Source of the DNA: Pyrenophora tritici-repentis
Lineage: Eukaryota; Ascomycota; Dothideomycetes; Pleosporales; Pleosporaceae
NCBI RefSeq assembly: GCF_003171515.1
Contig: NC_089391.1
Span: forward strand, 3,348,001-3,412,000
Direction: 5' to 3'
Length of the DNA stretch: 64,000 bases
Below the pieces are notes generated by a model. It had not been told where the DNA came from, did no database searches, and saw only the letters and a program-made list of their open reading frames with translations. Below, in pieces: positions 54,202 through 62,580 of this stretch. A program made the position numbers and the translations under genes. Numbering within the stretch: position 1 is the first letter of the stretch; every line of letters begins with the position of its first letter.

Positions 54202-54843
54202 TCAAGGCTCCACAATCTTCTCCAAAGCATCATTCATAATGTTCTCGGCCCTCTCGGCCTTCTCCTCCACACTACGCCCCGGAACCTGCCACTCCAAAAT
54301 CGGCTTCAAACCTTCCCAGTACAGCAGATAATTGCCACCAGGTTCAGTCATCAGATCACCCAGCTCCTCGCCCTGCGCCTCCGCATGCAGACGCCTGAGC
54401 TCAGCCTCTGTATCCAACACCAGACGCAGCAAATGCTGGGCGCGCATGTCTAGAATTATAGGCGGTTCAGCGAGATTCATAGAGGTAGCTTCTTTATTCA
54501 TATCGGGGCGGCTAGGGGAGAGACCGAGCTCGCGCTCTTTCAGGATGTATGCTTTTGCAAGTCTAAGCTTTGTGGCGAGGAGGGAAAGGTGGGCGATTTC
54601 TTCTTCGGGGGTGAAAGAGTCAAATGCGGGGGGCTTGAGTGGCTCAAGGTCAGCTGGCATTGGTGTGACTGCGATATTGAGGTGGTTGAAGCCGTGGTCG
54701 ACTTGGTTGGCAGCGACGTCTGGGTTTGCGTTGCGTGGGCTGAAGGCATCGGCGGAGACCCGGTAGCGGCAGGAGTCGTCTTCAGGAAGCCTTCGGGCGC
54801 TGTAGTCTTTGTCATTGACGCCGAGACGGTTGCGTGGTGCCAT
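54202..54843 (-). CDS. Unknown 213-aa protein
   Basis: Frame from ATG 54843 (GAAATGGCACC) to stop at 54202. It begins MAPRNRLGVNDKDYSARRLP; residues 75-165 are rich in Leu/Glu/Arg and probably helical (EEIAHLSLLATKLRLAKAYI, RLVLDTEAELRRLHAEAQGE). A more hydrophobic block NYLLYWEGLKPILEWQVPG follows, then an amphipathic C-terminal helix. No membrane segment, no cysteine cluster and no named family recognised. It lies in an isolated position 3' of a transposon fragment; composition and a sensible start support coding. Confidence 0.65.
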   Translation of the reverse strand: MAPRNRLGVNDKDYSARRLPEDDSCRYRVSADAFSPRNANPDVAANQVDHGFNHLNIAVTPMPADLEPLKPPAFDSFTPEEEIAHLSLLATKLRLAKAYILKERELGLSPSRPDMNKEATSMNLAEPPIILDMRAQHLLRLVLDTEAELRRLHAEAQGEELGDLMTEPGGNYLLYWEGLKPILEWQVPGRSVEEKAERAENIMNDALEKIVEP

Positions 54844-55303
54844 TTCAGCTTGTTCTTGTGTGTGTATCTTGAATGAAAGGCTAGTCGAGTCTGCTCTTTC
54901 GTCTAGTTGGTGACGATATCGCGATTTCTGGTGATGAGAAAGAGGGCTTGAGAATGGAGGTTTTGGTCGGGCTTATATAGGGGATGGTGTGGTGGAAAAT
55001 CCAGTAGTTATCAGAGCACAGAGTGAATAACATGCTCATCCAGGATCACGTGGTCGCAGGCCGGCACTGTGAGTGAAATTACAATTGCTCTCTTGTGTTA
55101 ATTCAATAAAGTAGAAGCTATAGAAGCTTGGCAGATTGCGCTGTTGAGTTGTCACGGTGGGGAAAGTCGTGTGCATTCTGGGGAGAAAAGCATGTTATGA
55201 CGTAAATGTTATTGTTGACCCCAAGGCACCAACTTCTACATGGGCTTCAAGATGAGCCAAAAGGCGACTACTTACATCGACTCAAGTCTCAACACACAGT
55301 GCA
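54844..55303. other. Intergenic, no gene recognised
   Basis: 460 bp upstream of the 213-aa protein gene and downstream of the next minus-strand gene. Nothing distinct seen. Confidence 0.6.
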
Positions 55304-57115
55304 CTACTTGTTCTGGTGTATCACACCAACACTGATCTCCACTCCACCCGCATCCTGGACTGCCTTCAACATCCCCTCAATCTTCTTCAAAGCCAAATCT
55401 GTAGCTTTGCTAAGATTCAAAGGTACAGAGCCATTATGAATCACCTTCATCTCGGGGTCCAAGTTGTTGTCGGCATTTTCCTTGATATCTCCGTATTTCC
55501 AGCGCCCAAGGTGCATCATTTCACCCGTAGTTAGGTAATTCAGCAGGCCAACAAGCGCAAGTGGTTCGCCATCGATGAATGCAACGTGTTCATCATTTGA
55601 AGAAAGGCGGATTTCATGTCTGAATGGCTCCTCACGCCAATCGAAACATTCCATCACGGTGTCGCCTTCTTCATCCTCGCGCTGCTCATGGTCGCGAATT
55701 TGGTAGCTCCTGTCTTTCCCCCGATCACAAGAGAGGTACTTGATCTCGTCCTTGATATAGTTGAAGCCTACAGAGCCTATATACACATCTGATCCAGTAG
55801 GCTGAGTGGCAGGTGCGTAGTGTTCAGTGAACACGATTCGGCATGGCTTAATCGGCTTCCTAGGGTCGACACAGAGTTCCGGTGCAGAGGACCATCGCTC
55901 ATCAGAATGGATTACGCGGGATCGAAAGGCTCTATGCTCTTCTCGTGATGCCGAGAAGATGCCGCGAGAAGTTCGCCACTTCACGAGTTCAAACGCTTGC
56001 ACTTTGACTACCTTCTCTACCTGTTCAGGAGTGGCGATCCGCATCAACTTGCTCGGTGAAAAACCGCATGTGCATGATGACGCGTCGTGCATCTCAGCAG
56101 AATATGTATCTCGCTGAGCGTAGATCTCATGCAAGTGCAGCTGGGGCCTCTTCTCATGCCAGTTGGGCTGGTTGTCGTCCTCGTGCGTGTGCTTGCGCTT
56201 TGTTCCAATAATCTCTTGGGTTTGGTAAAACTCGTCCTTTGGGCAAAGTTGAGGCTCTAAACGAACTGGCTTTTGTGGACGGAAGTTTTGCAAATGGCTA
56301 TTTTTGCTAGCAAGGATATAGTTGTTGACGACTTTAGTCGCAGAAATAGCCACGAAACCGTCATCACCGTCTTCAGCAACGCTAGTGGGCAATCCCTCAT
56401 CTCTGGGTTGCTCGAATTCGTTTTCTAACTCATCGATAGACGCCGTAGCTCCAGATTTCAGGCTTGGTGCCGTGCGTTGCTTCCTGGCTTCAATGTGAGC
56501 CAGGAGAGCATCGATGATCTGATCTGCAGACACCTTCCCCTCTAGGGGAGTGATATTATAGCCGTCATCTTTTAGCAACTTGAGTCGAGTAATGTTGCTA
56601 GACTTTTGCTTCCAAGTGATCTTGGACCAATCCTTGTCAAGTGTAAGTCTATCTCGCATGATGATGCCCTGGGCCTTTTCTTCCCAAGCGTACGTCTTTG
56701 GGACATTTGAAGCCCCTGGAATAGTGTCTTCAAGGGATTTTCGGGGCGTAGTCGTGGACACGGCTACCTGAGCTCTACTATCAGATGGTACAGCTTCTCC
56801 GGTAGCTGGTTGACAAGAAGGGACCAGCGATGACGGCTTTAGGGGCTTTAGACCAGCCTTCTTGCGCATCGATGCAATGAGCTCCTCGTCCGGATGTTGG
56901 TAGTTGTGGAGAACGTTGGTATGGACTAGGGGGCGTTTGAGCTCTCTCTGACTGAGTTCCTGATCTGGGCTTGTCGTTTGCGTGAGAGACGTCTTAACCC
57001 TCCCCATATTGGCAGCCTTTGTGATGTTTTTCGATTGGTTCTTGCCATGGTGTCGTGGTATTGGGACCATCTTCCGAGACAACAGTTTGGTCATAGGAAA
57101 TAGAGTTGGTGCCAT
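55304..57115 (-). CDS. Unknown 603-aa protein
   Basis: A single frame starting at ATG 57115 (ACCATGG). The first ~150 residues are basic and disordered (Lys/Ser/Thr/Pro-rich). A segment near 150-210 (WEEKAQGIIMRDRLTLDKDW, KSSNITRLKLLKDDGYNITP) is structured and could be a small DNA- or protein-binding domain. A Cys/His patch (EMHDASSCTCGFSP) lies around 340. The C-terminal 250 residues have regular alternation of strand-like and helical segments (GSDVYIGSVGFNYIKDEIKY; FIDGEPLALVGLLNYLTTGE). No named family recognised. A Copia element begins only 215 bp upstream of the start codon and may have displaced or changed its promoter. Confidence 0.7.
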   Translation of the reverse strand: MAPTLFPMTKLLSRKMVPIPRHHGKNQSKNITKAANMGRVKTSLTQTTSPDQELSQRELKRPLVHTNVLHNYQHPDEELIASMRKKAGLKPLKPSSLVPSCQPATGEAVPSDSRAQVAVSTTTPRKSLEDTIPGASNVPKTYAWEEKAQGIIMRDRLTLDKDWSKITWKQKSSNITRLKLLKDDGYNITPLEGKVSADQIIDALLAHIEARKQRTAPSLKSGATASIDELENEFEQPRDEGLPTSVAEDGDDGFVAISATKVVNNYILASKNSHLQNFRPQKPVRLEPQLCPKDEFYQTQEIIGTKRKHTHEDDNQPNWHEKRPQLHLHEIYAQRDTYSAEMHDASSCTCGFSPSKLMRIATPEQVEKVVKVQAFELVKWRTSRGIFSASREEHRAFRSRVIHSDERWSSAPELCVDPRKPIKPCRIVFTEHYAPATQPTGSDVYIGSVGFNYIKDEIKYLSCDRGKDRSYQIRDHEQREDEEGDTVMECFDWREEPFRHEIRLSSNDEHVAFIDGEPLALVGLLNYLTTGEMMHLGRWKYGDIKENADNNLDPEMKVIHNGSVPLNLSKATDLALKKIEGMLKAVQDAGGVEISVGVIHQNK

Positions 57116-57329
57116 GGTAGAGATGAAGAGGTGGATAACCAATCTGGGTGTTCTTCGAGATGTATGACTTCCTTGTTGTGAAGGAAGTAATAAGTGGTCC
57201 GGGTTGCTTTTTGTGTGCGGTGTCGATCGATCATGTTCGAAAATGCTCCGTGTGATGCGCGGGAGTTCTTGAACAGAAGGGAAAGCAGTGGTGAAAAGTG
57301 GGGTTTCCGGGTGGTTGAGTATTGAAATT

Positions 57330-57501
57330 TGTCAAGCGTCAAGGTTGGGGAGAATCATCATGTCGTATTAGAGCTATCGGGAAGAGGTCTATATACGCAG
57401 TGGGAGGAGAGAAGGAGCTAGGCCGTAAAGGTACTAGCGGGTAAATAGGTGGCTGCCTGGTTGCCCAAAGAGGAGCCAAGGGATAAGCCCTATGGCCGAC
57501 A
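57330..57501 (-). repeat. Copia 3' LTR (172 bp)
   Basis: Begins TG and ends CA on either strand reading (TGTCAAGCG ... GGCCGACA). Reads identical to the other LTR. Preceded by the AAATT target repeat at 57325-57329. Confidence 0.97.
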
Positions 57502-57512
57502 CACCCCCCGGA
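57502..57512 (-). other. Polypurine tract of the Copia element
   Basis: On the minus strand CCGGGGGGTG immediately precedes the 3' LTR, the position where plus-strand DNA synthesis is primed in LTR retrotransposons. Confidence 0.7.
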
Positions 57513-57590
57513 ACCAGGTGGCAAGCCATCTGAGTGAATGAAATGTATAGGAAATCGTAAAGAGACGTTCGCTGGAGGTGCCTTGAGAGA

Positions 57591-60500
57591 CTACATGCGG
57601 GGAACGTTCACCATATCGATGAGGCCAATGAACTTAGCGTGCTCTTGTTTGTCGAGAGGCTTCGTAAGGCCGTCGGCGGGCATCTCTACGCCGGGGAGAT
57701 AGTCGAGCTTGAGGTTGCCGTCTTTGTACTGCTGCTTTGTATACTTGAAGTACGCGTCGATGTGCTTTGTACGCTCGTGATGGCCGTCCTTGCGGATCAT
57801 ATTAAGCGCTGGCTGATTATCGGTGTACAGCTTGAAGGGCTTGAGGTCGTTACCGACGTATCCAACCTGAGAGAGTAGGCGTTGAAGCCAATTGATCTCT
57901 TTGGCAGCATACGTCATGGCAATATATTCTGATTCTGTGGAGGAGAGAGTAACGAGGCGCTGGCGGTACGATTTGTATGAGACGACGCCTCCAGCCATCT
58001 TGATGACGTAGCCGGAGGACGACTTGCGCTCGTTGTTGTCGCCATGGGCGGAGTCACTGTAGGCCTTAAGGCCTATCATGTGATCTGGGTCGTCCATATT
58101 AGCGTCTTTAAGGTCACCTTGGTACTTGATGCCGAGAGTTGCCGTGCCGTTGTAGTAGCGGAGCATGTGCTTTAGCAGTGACAGTTGCTCTGACGTAGGG
58201 TTGTTTGCAAAGCGTGCCATGAAGTTCACGTGCCAAGCTAGGTCACAGCGAATAATGGAGGTAGGATAGAGTAGCTTCGCGACGAGCGATTGGTACTGCT
58301 GTATAAGGTTGTTGTCGGCGATGTCATCACGCTTGATGAGGGTGAGGGCCGACTTTGGGAGGGGGTTGTCTGCCTTTGGAGCGTTGGCGAGGTGATACTC
58401 ATCGACAATGCGATCAACGTAGCTATCCATCGTCATAGAGAGAGAGCGGTTGGGACGATCGCGGAGGATTCGAATTCCCAAGTAGAAACCAATTGGGCCA
58501 AGGTCACGAGCCTTGTATCGATTGAGGAGTTGTGACTTAAGTGCCTTCATAGAGGTCACGTCACGTGTAATAAGGATAAGGTCGTCAACGTACACGACTA
58601 TGATGGCCTTTGTTGTTGGGTTGACGAAGACGCAGGGATCTGCTTCGATGGGCTCGAAGCCGAGATCTTTGAGAGAGTCCTTGAGGTCGTTGTACCACAA
58701 TAGGGCTGACTGACGGAGGCCGTACATGCCGCGGCGAAGGCGAACAATATTCCCAAAGCCAGTACAGCCTGCGGGCAGGCGAAGGAGGACAACGTCATCG
58801 TCGTCGAGGTGAGCGTTGAGGTAAGCAGTAATCATGTCGATCTGCTCACACTCTAGATCGAAGTAAGCCACAAGGGCGAGGAGGATGCGGAGCGTAGAAG
58901 TTCGGACGACGTAGGAGTAAACCTCGCGGTACCAAATTGATTCTTGTTGCTTGTTGCCGCAAGCCACCATGCGAGCCTTGTCTTTCACGTGATAGCCTTG
59001 AGCGTTGCCTTTATACGTCCACACCCATTGACCTGGGATGATCTCATACTTGGCAATCTCCTCTGCCGTAGCAGGGCGCCAAGTACCGTTGGCGATAAGA
59101 GCGTTGTACTCATCGTCCATTGCGAGTTGTAGATCATCGCGGCGAGGATGTTTGAGAAACTGACGATAGTTGCGAGGCTCCGGTGGAAGTTCTGAAAGCT
59201 TTGAGCCGAGAGTGGGCTTGACGAGAGCCATGGCGAAGCAGCGATCAAAAGTAGATGAAGTGAAGAAAGCACGTGCCCGGCGATTGCGAGGGCCGTGTAT
59301 GATATGAGCTGGGTTGAGGTCCGCGTTAATCTCATGTCGACGCGCTGCCTTGTTGTTACCACGGGTTGGAGGAGCTGGTGGAGCTTCATCATCATCCTCG
59401 AAACCATCAAAGCCATCTCCGCCATCAGCACGAGGTAGCTGATGATTGTCCAAATCGCCGCCATCACCATCTTGCGGAGGAGCGGGTGGAGTTGTAGCGG
59501 CGTCGGCGAGGCGGTTGATGAGAGGTTTAAATGGGAGCACCTTCGGTGATGGTGAAGGGCCGATGATGGGAGACAATGGAGGAGTGGAGGGTGAGTCGTA
59601 GCTATCAAACCGCACGGAGGCGGTGGTAACGATCTCATCAGTCTCTGGGATCCACATCTGGTAGATGTTCTCGCCGATCATACCGACGAGGTGGCCCTTG
59701 TGAGCACGAGGTGCAAATTTGTCACCTTTAACGCGCTTCTGGGCGGGTATATGGGCGTATCCAACATGGCCGAAAGCGTGCATCTTGGCGACGTTTGGGA
59801 CTGGGTTTGGGTAGCCTATAGAGCGATTCCAGGCCTCTAAAGGAGTGATCTTTCCTGGGAGGTTGCTGTTGGAGACGAGGTTGTGAATGCGGGCCATATA
59901 TTTGGCTGCGTAGGGCCACAGCTTTATAGGAAGCTTGGCTGCAATAAGAGCTCCGCGAGTTCGATCCTCTGTGATACCGTTGGCGCGCTCTGCAATACCA
60001 TTGCGAGTGGCATCATAAGGTGGTGACGTAACTACCTCGATGCCCACGCTATCGAAGTACTGCTTGTTGCTGGCGTTAATAAACTCGCGAGCGTTGTCGG
60101 TATGGATAGTGATGGTAAAGCCTTTGGCCTTCATAGCTTTGCACCAATTAATAAGCTGTTGGCCTAGTACAGCGCGGCTGTCTGATGTGAATAGCCACTG
60201 TCGGCGTGACTTGCCATCCGTGATAGGCATGAAGTAACGCTCTCCATCTTTTCCAGGTATAGTGATGGGGCCGACGACATCGACATGGACCTTGCCAAGC
60301 GCTGTATTGGGTGGAGTTTGTTGAATTCGAGAGATATTTCGCTTTGATTTGGAGAGGCCGCAGGGCTCGCAGTTGGTGACGGTAGAAGTAGTGAGCTTCA
60401 TCCCATGTACAACTTTTGCAGTGTCCTTAATAGCGTCTATTCCAGCGTGTCCCATGATATGATGCCAGTCGGTGGCTGGCCGTGAGGATGAGGGCTCATC

Positions 60501-62159
60501 GGCAGAGCTTCGATAGCAAACAAGAGAGGCGTATGAGAGAGCGGCCGGCGCCTTGGAGGATTCTGTAACTACGAGAAAGTTGGGTATACCGTCGATCTCT
60601 GGTAAGTAAGCTAGCTCCTCATCTGAGGCAGTGTACAATTTGTCCTTGCCCGAGTGATACCACACTCCCGCGCGCTTGAATGGAGCTTGGGAGATGACGT
60701 TGGTGGCGAAATCGGGGCAGTAGAGGACGTTTTGGAGTGAGATCTTCTCTGTTGTTCCGTCGGCTTTGACGACTTCAAGGCGTACAGTGCCAACGCCGGC
60801 GGCGGTGGTTGATCCGGTAGAGCCGTGTACGTCATTGTCGATTGGAGCGTATTCGTAAAATTTCGAGCGGTTATTGAAGACGTGCCGGTTAGCGGCAGTG
60901 TCGTAGCAGTACCGCTGTTGATAGTCGTGATTGGAGACTGCCTTCTTGAGGAGAGTCGGAGAGACGAAGGTGGCGACTGTCACGTATGAGTGAGCATCGT
61001 ACTGATCAGCATCGTCGTCGTTGCTGTTCTTGGCCACTGTAACGTTTGTACGAGCTGCTGCAGCTGCGGCCTTCTTAGCGGCATTGTCTGCGGTGCGCTT
61101 CTTAACATTATCTGGGGTGAGAGAAGGGTGAAGTTTCCAGCAAAGCTCATTAGGTCCTGGGTGCTCTCGCTTGCAGTGATCGCACATTCCAACAGGCTGA
61201 GGAGTACGCTTCTGTTGGTTGTTATTGCGCGTCGGCAGAGACGAAGGAGTAGGAGTAGAGTTCTGGTTGCTGTTGTTGCCATTGCCGCGGCCATTTAGGC
61301 GTGTGAGAACGCGCTTCTCCTCCGCTTGTTTAGAGACGGAGAGGAAAGTCTTCACGGGCTCATCTGGGGCATGGCGTAGGTGATCCTCGAGTGACGCGAC
61401 GAGCGTGTCGATAGACCATGTATGGCCTTGGCGGAGGTCGTTATTGCGAGCTTCTACCCACTGTGGGAGTACACGAGCTAAGCCGTGAAGGAAGTGGATG
61501 ATGAGCAGGTCTTCGATGTCGCGGTCGGCGGATGTACCAGGTACTGCTGAAGGCTTCTTCCATCCAAGTGTGATGCCTTGTACCGTGATGTCATTAATTG
61601 TCTCGCGAAACTTTCCAATATAGCTGCGGACTGTGGGTTGGGTCTCAGCGCGGAGGTCGATGAAGGCAGTCCACGCGAGAGCAGCATTGGCGTAGTCACC
61701 GTTGCTGTTTAGGTCCTTGAGAGCCTTGTACATATCGTGGGCGGTGGGGCAAGTGCGCACCTGAGCTACGAGAGGCTTGTCAATGGATGAGAGTATGGTG
61801 TTTTGGAGTCGGGCATCTCGGGCGACCCATGAGTCAAGCGCAAGCTTGTCCTCTTTAAGTAGCTGTCGAGCCTCATTGTTGAACGGTCCTATAGTCTTGT
61901 TGAGTTTGCCGACACGGTCAAGCTCGGCTTGGATAACGTCTGTTGAGGTGCCTAATGGATGAGTGATCGGGCGCTGCATGGCGGTAATGCGATATTTGTC
62001 GTCTGTAGCGTCAAATTCTGGGCGCGGAGCGCCATCTAGGACGGCTACAGCGCCATCGGCGGCTGCGTAATTGATGAGTTGTTTAATCCAGTCCTTCCAG
62101 TTTTTGCCGTCGGCTGCAAGGCGCGCTGTGACAGCTGTGGAGGAGGTGTAAGTTGCCAT
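57591..62159 (-). CDS. Copia gag-pol polyprotein
   Basis: One 1522-aa frame from ATG 62159 (the frame upstream of it has no ATG), so Gag and Pol are a single translation product without frameshift. In order: UBN2-type Gag; a zinc knuckle near residue 323 (CDHCKREHPGPNELC, spacing CX2CX3HX6C, a variant); an aspartic protease site near 417 (YDTAANRHVF, DTA in place of the common DSG/DTG); an integrase HHCC region (WHHIMGHAG ... CEPCG) and its catalytic core (VDVVGPI, HTDNAREF, GIAERANG); reverse transcriptase (CEQIDMITAYLNAHL; VYVDDLIL near 1190); and RNase H (LKAYSDSAHGD, LSSTESEYIA, LYTDNQPAL). Integrase-before-RT order defines the Copia superfamily. No stop or frameshift, so it may be active. 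Confidence 0.97.
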   Translation of the reverse strand: MATYTSSTAVTARLAADGKNWKDWIKQLINYAAADGAVAVLDGAPRPEFDATDDKYRITAMQRPITHPLGTSTDVIQAELDRVGKLNKTIGPFNNEARQLLKEDKLALDSWVARDARLQNTILSSIDKPLVAQVRTCPTAHDMYKALKDLNSNGDYANAALAWTAFIDLRAETQPTVRSYIGKFRETINDITVQGITLGWKKPSAVPGTSADRDIEDLLIIHFLHGLARVLPQWVEARNNDLRQGHTWSIDTLVASLEDHLRHAPDEPVKTFLSVSKQAEEKRVLTRLNGRGNGNNSNQNSTPTPSSLPTRNNNQQKRTPQPVGMCDHCKREHPGPNELCWKLHPSLTPDNVKKRTADNAAKKAAAAAARTNVTVAKNSNDDDADQYDAHSYVTVATFVSPTLLKKAVSNHDYQQRYCYDTAANRHVFNNRSKFYEYAPIDNDVHGSTGSTTAAGVGTVRLEVVKADGTTEKISLQNVLYCPDFATNVISQAPFKRAGVWYHSGKDKLYTASDEELAYLPEIDGIPNFLVVTESSKAPAALSYASLVCYRSSADEPSSSRPATDWHHIMGHAGIDAIKDTAKVVHGMKLTTSTVTNCEPCGLSKSKRNISRIQQTPPNTALGKVHVDVVGPITIPGKDGERYFMPITDGKSRRQWLFTSDSRAVLGQQLINWCKAMKAKGFTITIHTDNAREFINASNKQYFDSVGIEVVTSPPYDATRNGIAERANGITEDRTRGALIAAKLPIKLWPYAAKYMARIHNLVSNSNLPGKITPLEAWNRSIGYPNPVPNVAKMHAFGHVGYAHIPAQKRVKGDKFAPRAHKGHLVGMIGENIYQMWIPETDEIVTTASVRFDSYDSPSTPPLSPIIGPSPSPKVLPFKPLINRLADAATTPPAPPQDGDGGDLDNHQLPRADGGDGFDGFEDDDEAPPAPPTRGNNKAARRHEINADLNPAHIIHGPRNRRARAFFTSSTFDRCFAMALVKPTLGSKLSELPPEPRNYRQFLKHPRRDDLQLAMDDEYNALIANGTWRPATAEEIAKYEIIPGQWVWTYKGNAQGYHVKDKARMVACGNKQQESIWYREVYSYVVRTSTLRILLALVAYFDLECEQIDMITAYLNAHLDDDDVVLLRLPAGCTGFGNIVRLRRGMYGLRQSALLWYNDLKDSLKDLGFEPIEADPCVFVNPTTKAIIVVYVDDLILITRDVTSMKALKSQLLNRYKARDLGPIGFYLGIRILRDRPNRSLSMTMDSYVDRIVDEYHLANAPKADNPLPKSALTLIKRDDIADNNLIQQYQSLVAKLLYPTSIIRCDLAWHVNFMARFANNPTSEQLSLLKHMLRYYNGTATLGIKYQGDLKDANMDDPDHMIGLKAYSDSAHGDNNERKSSSGYVIKMAGGVVSYKSYRQRLVTLSSTESEYIAMTYAAKEINWLQRLLSQVGYVGNDLKPFKLYTDNQPALNMIRKDGHHERTKHIDAYFKYTKQQYKDGNLKLDYLPGVEMPADGLTKPLDKQEHAKFIGLIDMVNVPRM

Positions 62160-62390
62160 CGCGGCGGACGTCGAAGACCGTTCGGCTAGCGATTTTTGGC
62201 GGTGAGCAGCGAGGAGCTCGTCGTCGTCCAAGCGATCGATGAGCTGCAAGTTGCGGGGTCGCGATTGCTAAAGTGGCGCGCGATTGCGACGTCACCGAGC
62301 TGTTTTGCGGGGAGGGTGATGATCGTGATGAGGCGCGCGGGTCGTCAAAATATCTAATAGAATTATCGTGAGCGACTACGGGAGCGGGTG

Positions 62391-62403
62391 AGGGCTCATA
62401 ACC
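62391..62403 (-). other. Primer-binding site for the initiator tRNA-Met anticodon arm
   Basis: Directly next to the 5' LTR with no spacer, the plus strand reads AGGGCTCATAACC, which equals the anticodon stem-loop of yeast initiator tRNA-Met (around CAU). The minus-strand RNA is therefore complementary to an internal part of that tRNA, not its 3' end. This is the half-tRNA priming known from Drosophila copia and yeast Ty5. Confidence 0.8.
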
Positions 62404-62575
62404 TGTCAAGCGTCAAGGTTGGGGAGAATCATCATGTCGTATTAGAGCTATCGGGAAGAGGTCTATATACGCAGTGGGAGGAGAGAAGGAGCTAGGCCGT
62501 AAAGGTACTAGCGGGTAAATAGGTGGCTGCCTGGTTGCCCAAAGAGGAGCCAAGGGATAAGCCCTATGGCCGACA
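62404..62575 (-). repeat. Copia 5' LTR (172 bp)
   Basis: Identical by eye to 57330-57501 and followed by AAATT (62576-62580), the second half of the target duplication. Confidence 0.97.
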
Positions 62576-62580
62576 AAATT

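Larger units (their letters stand above)
57330..62575 (-). mobile_element. Complete Ty1/Copia LTR retrotransposon
   Basis: The 5246-bp element is oriented on the minus strand, with LTRs 57330-57501 and 62404-62575, a 5-bp target duplication AAATT (57325-57329 and 62576-62580), a primer-binding site at 62391-62403, a polypurine tract on the minus strand at 57502-57512 and one intact polyprotein frame. The two LTRs look identical over all 172 bp when read side by side, so the insertion is recent. No RIP-type nonsense codon is present. Confidence 0.97.
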
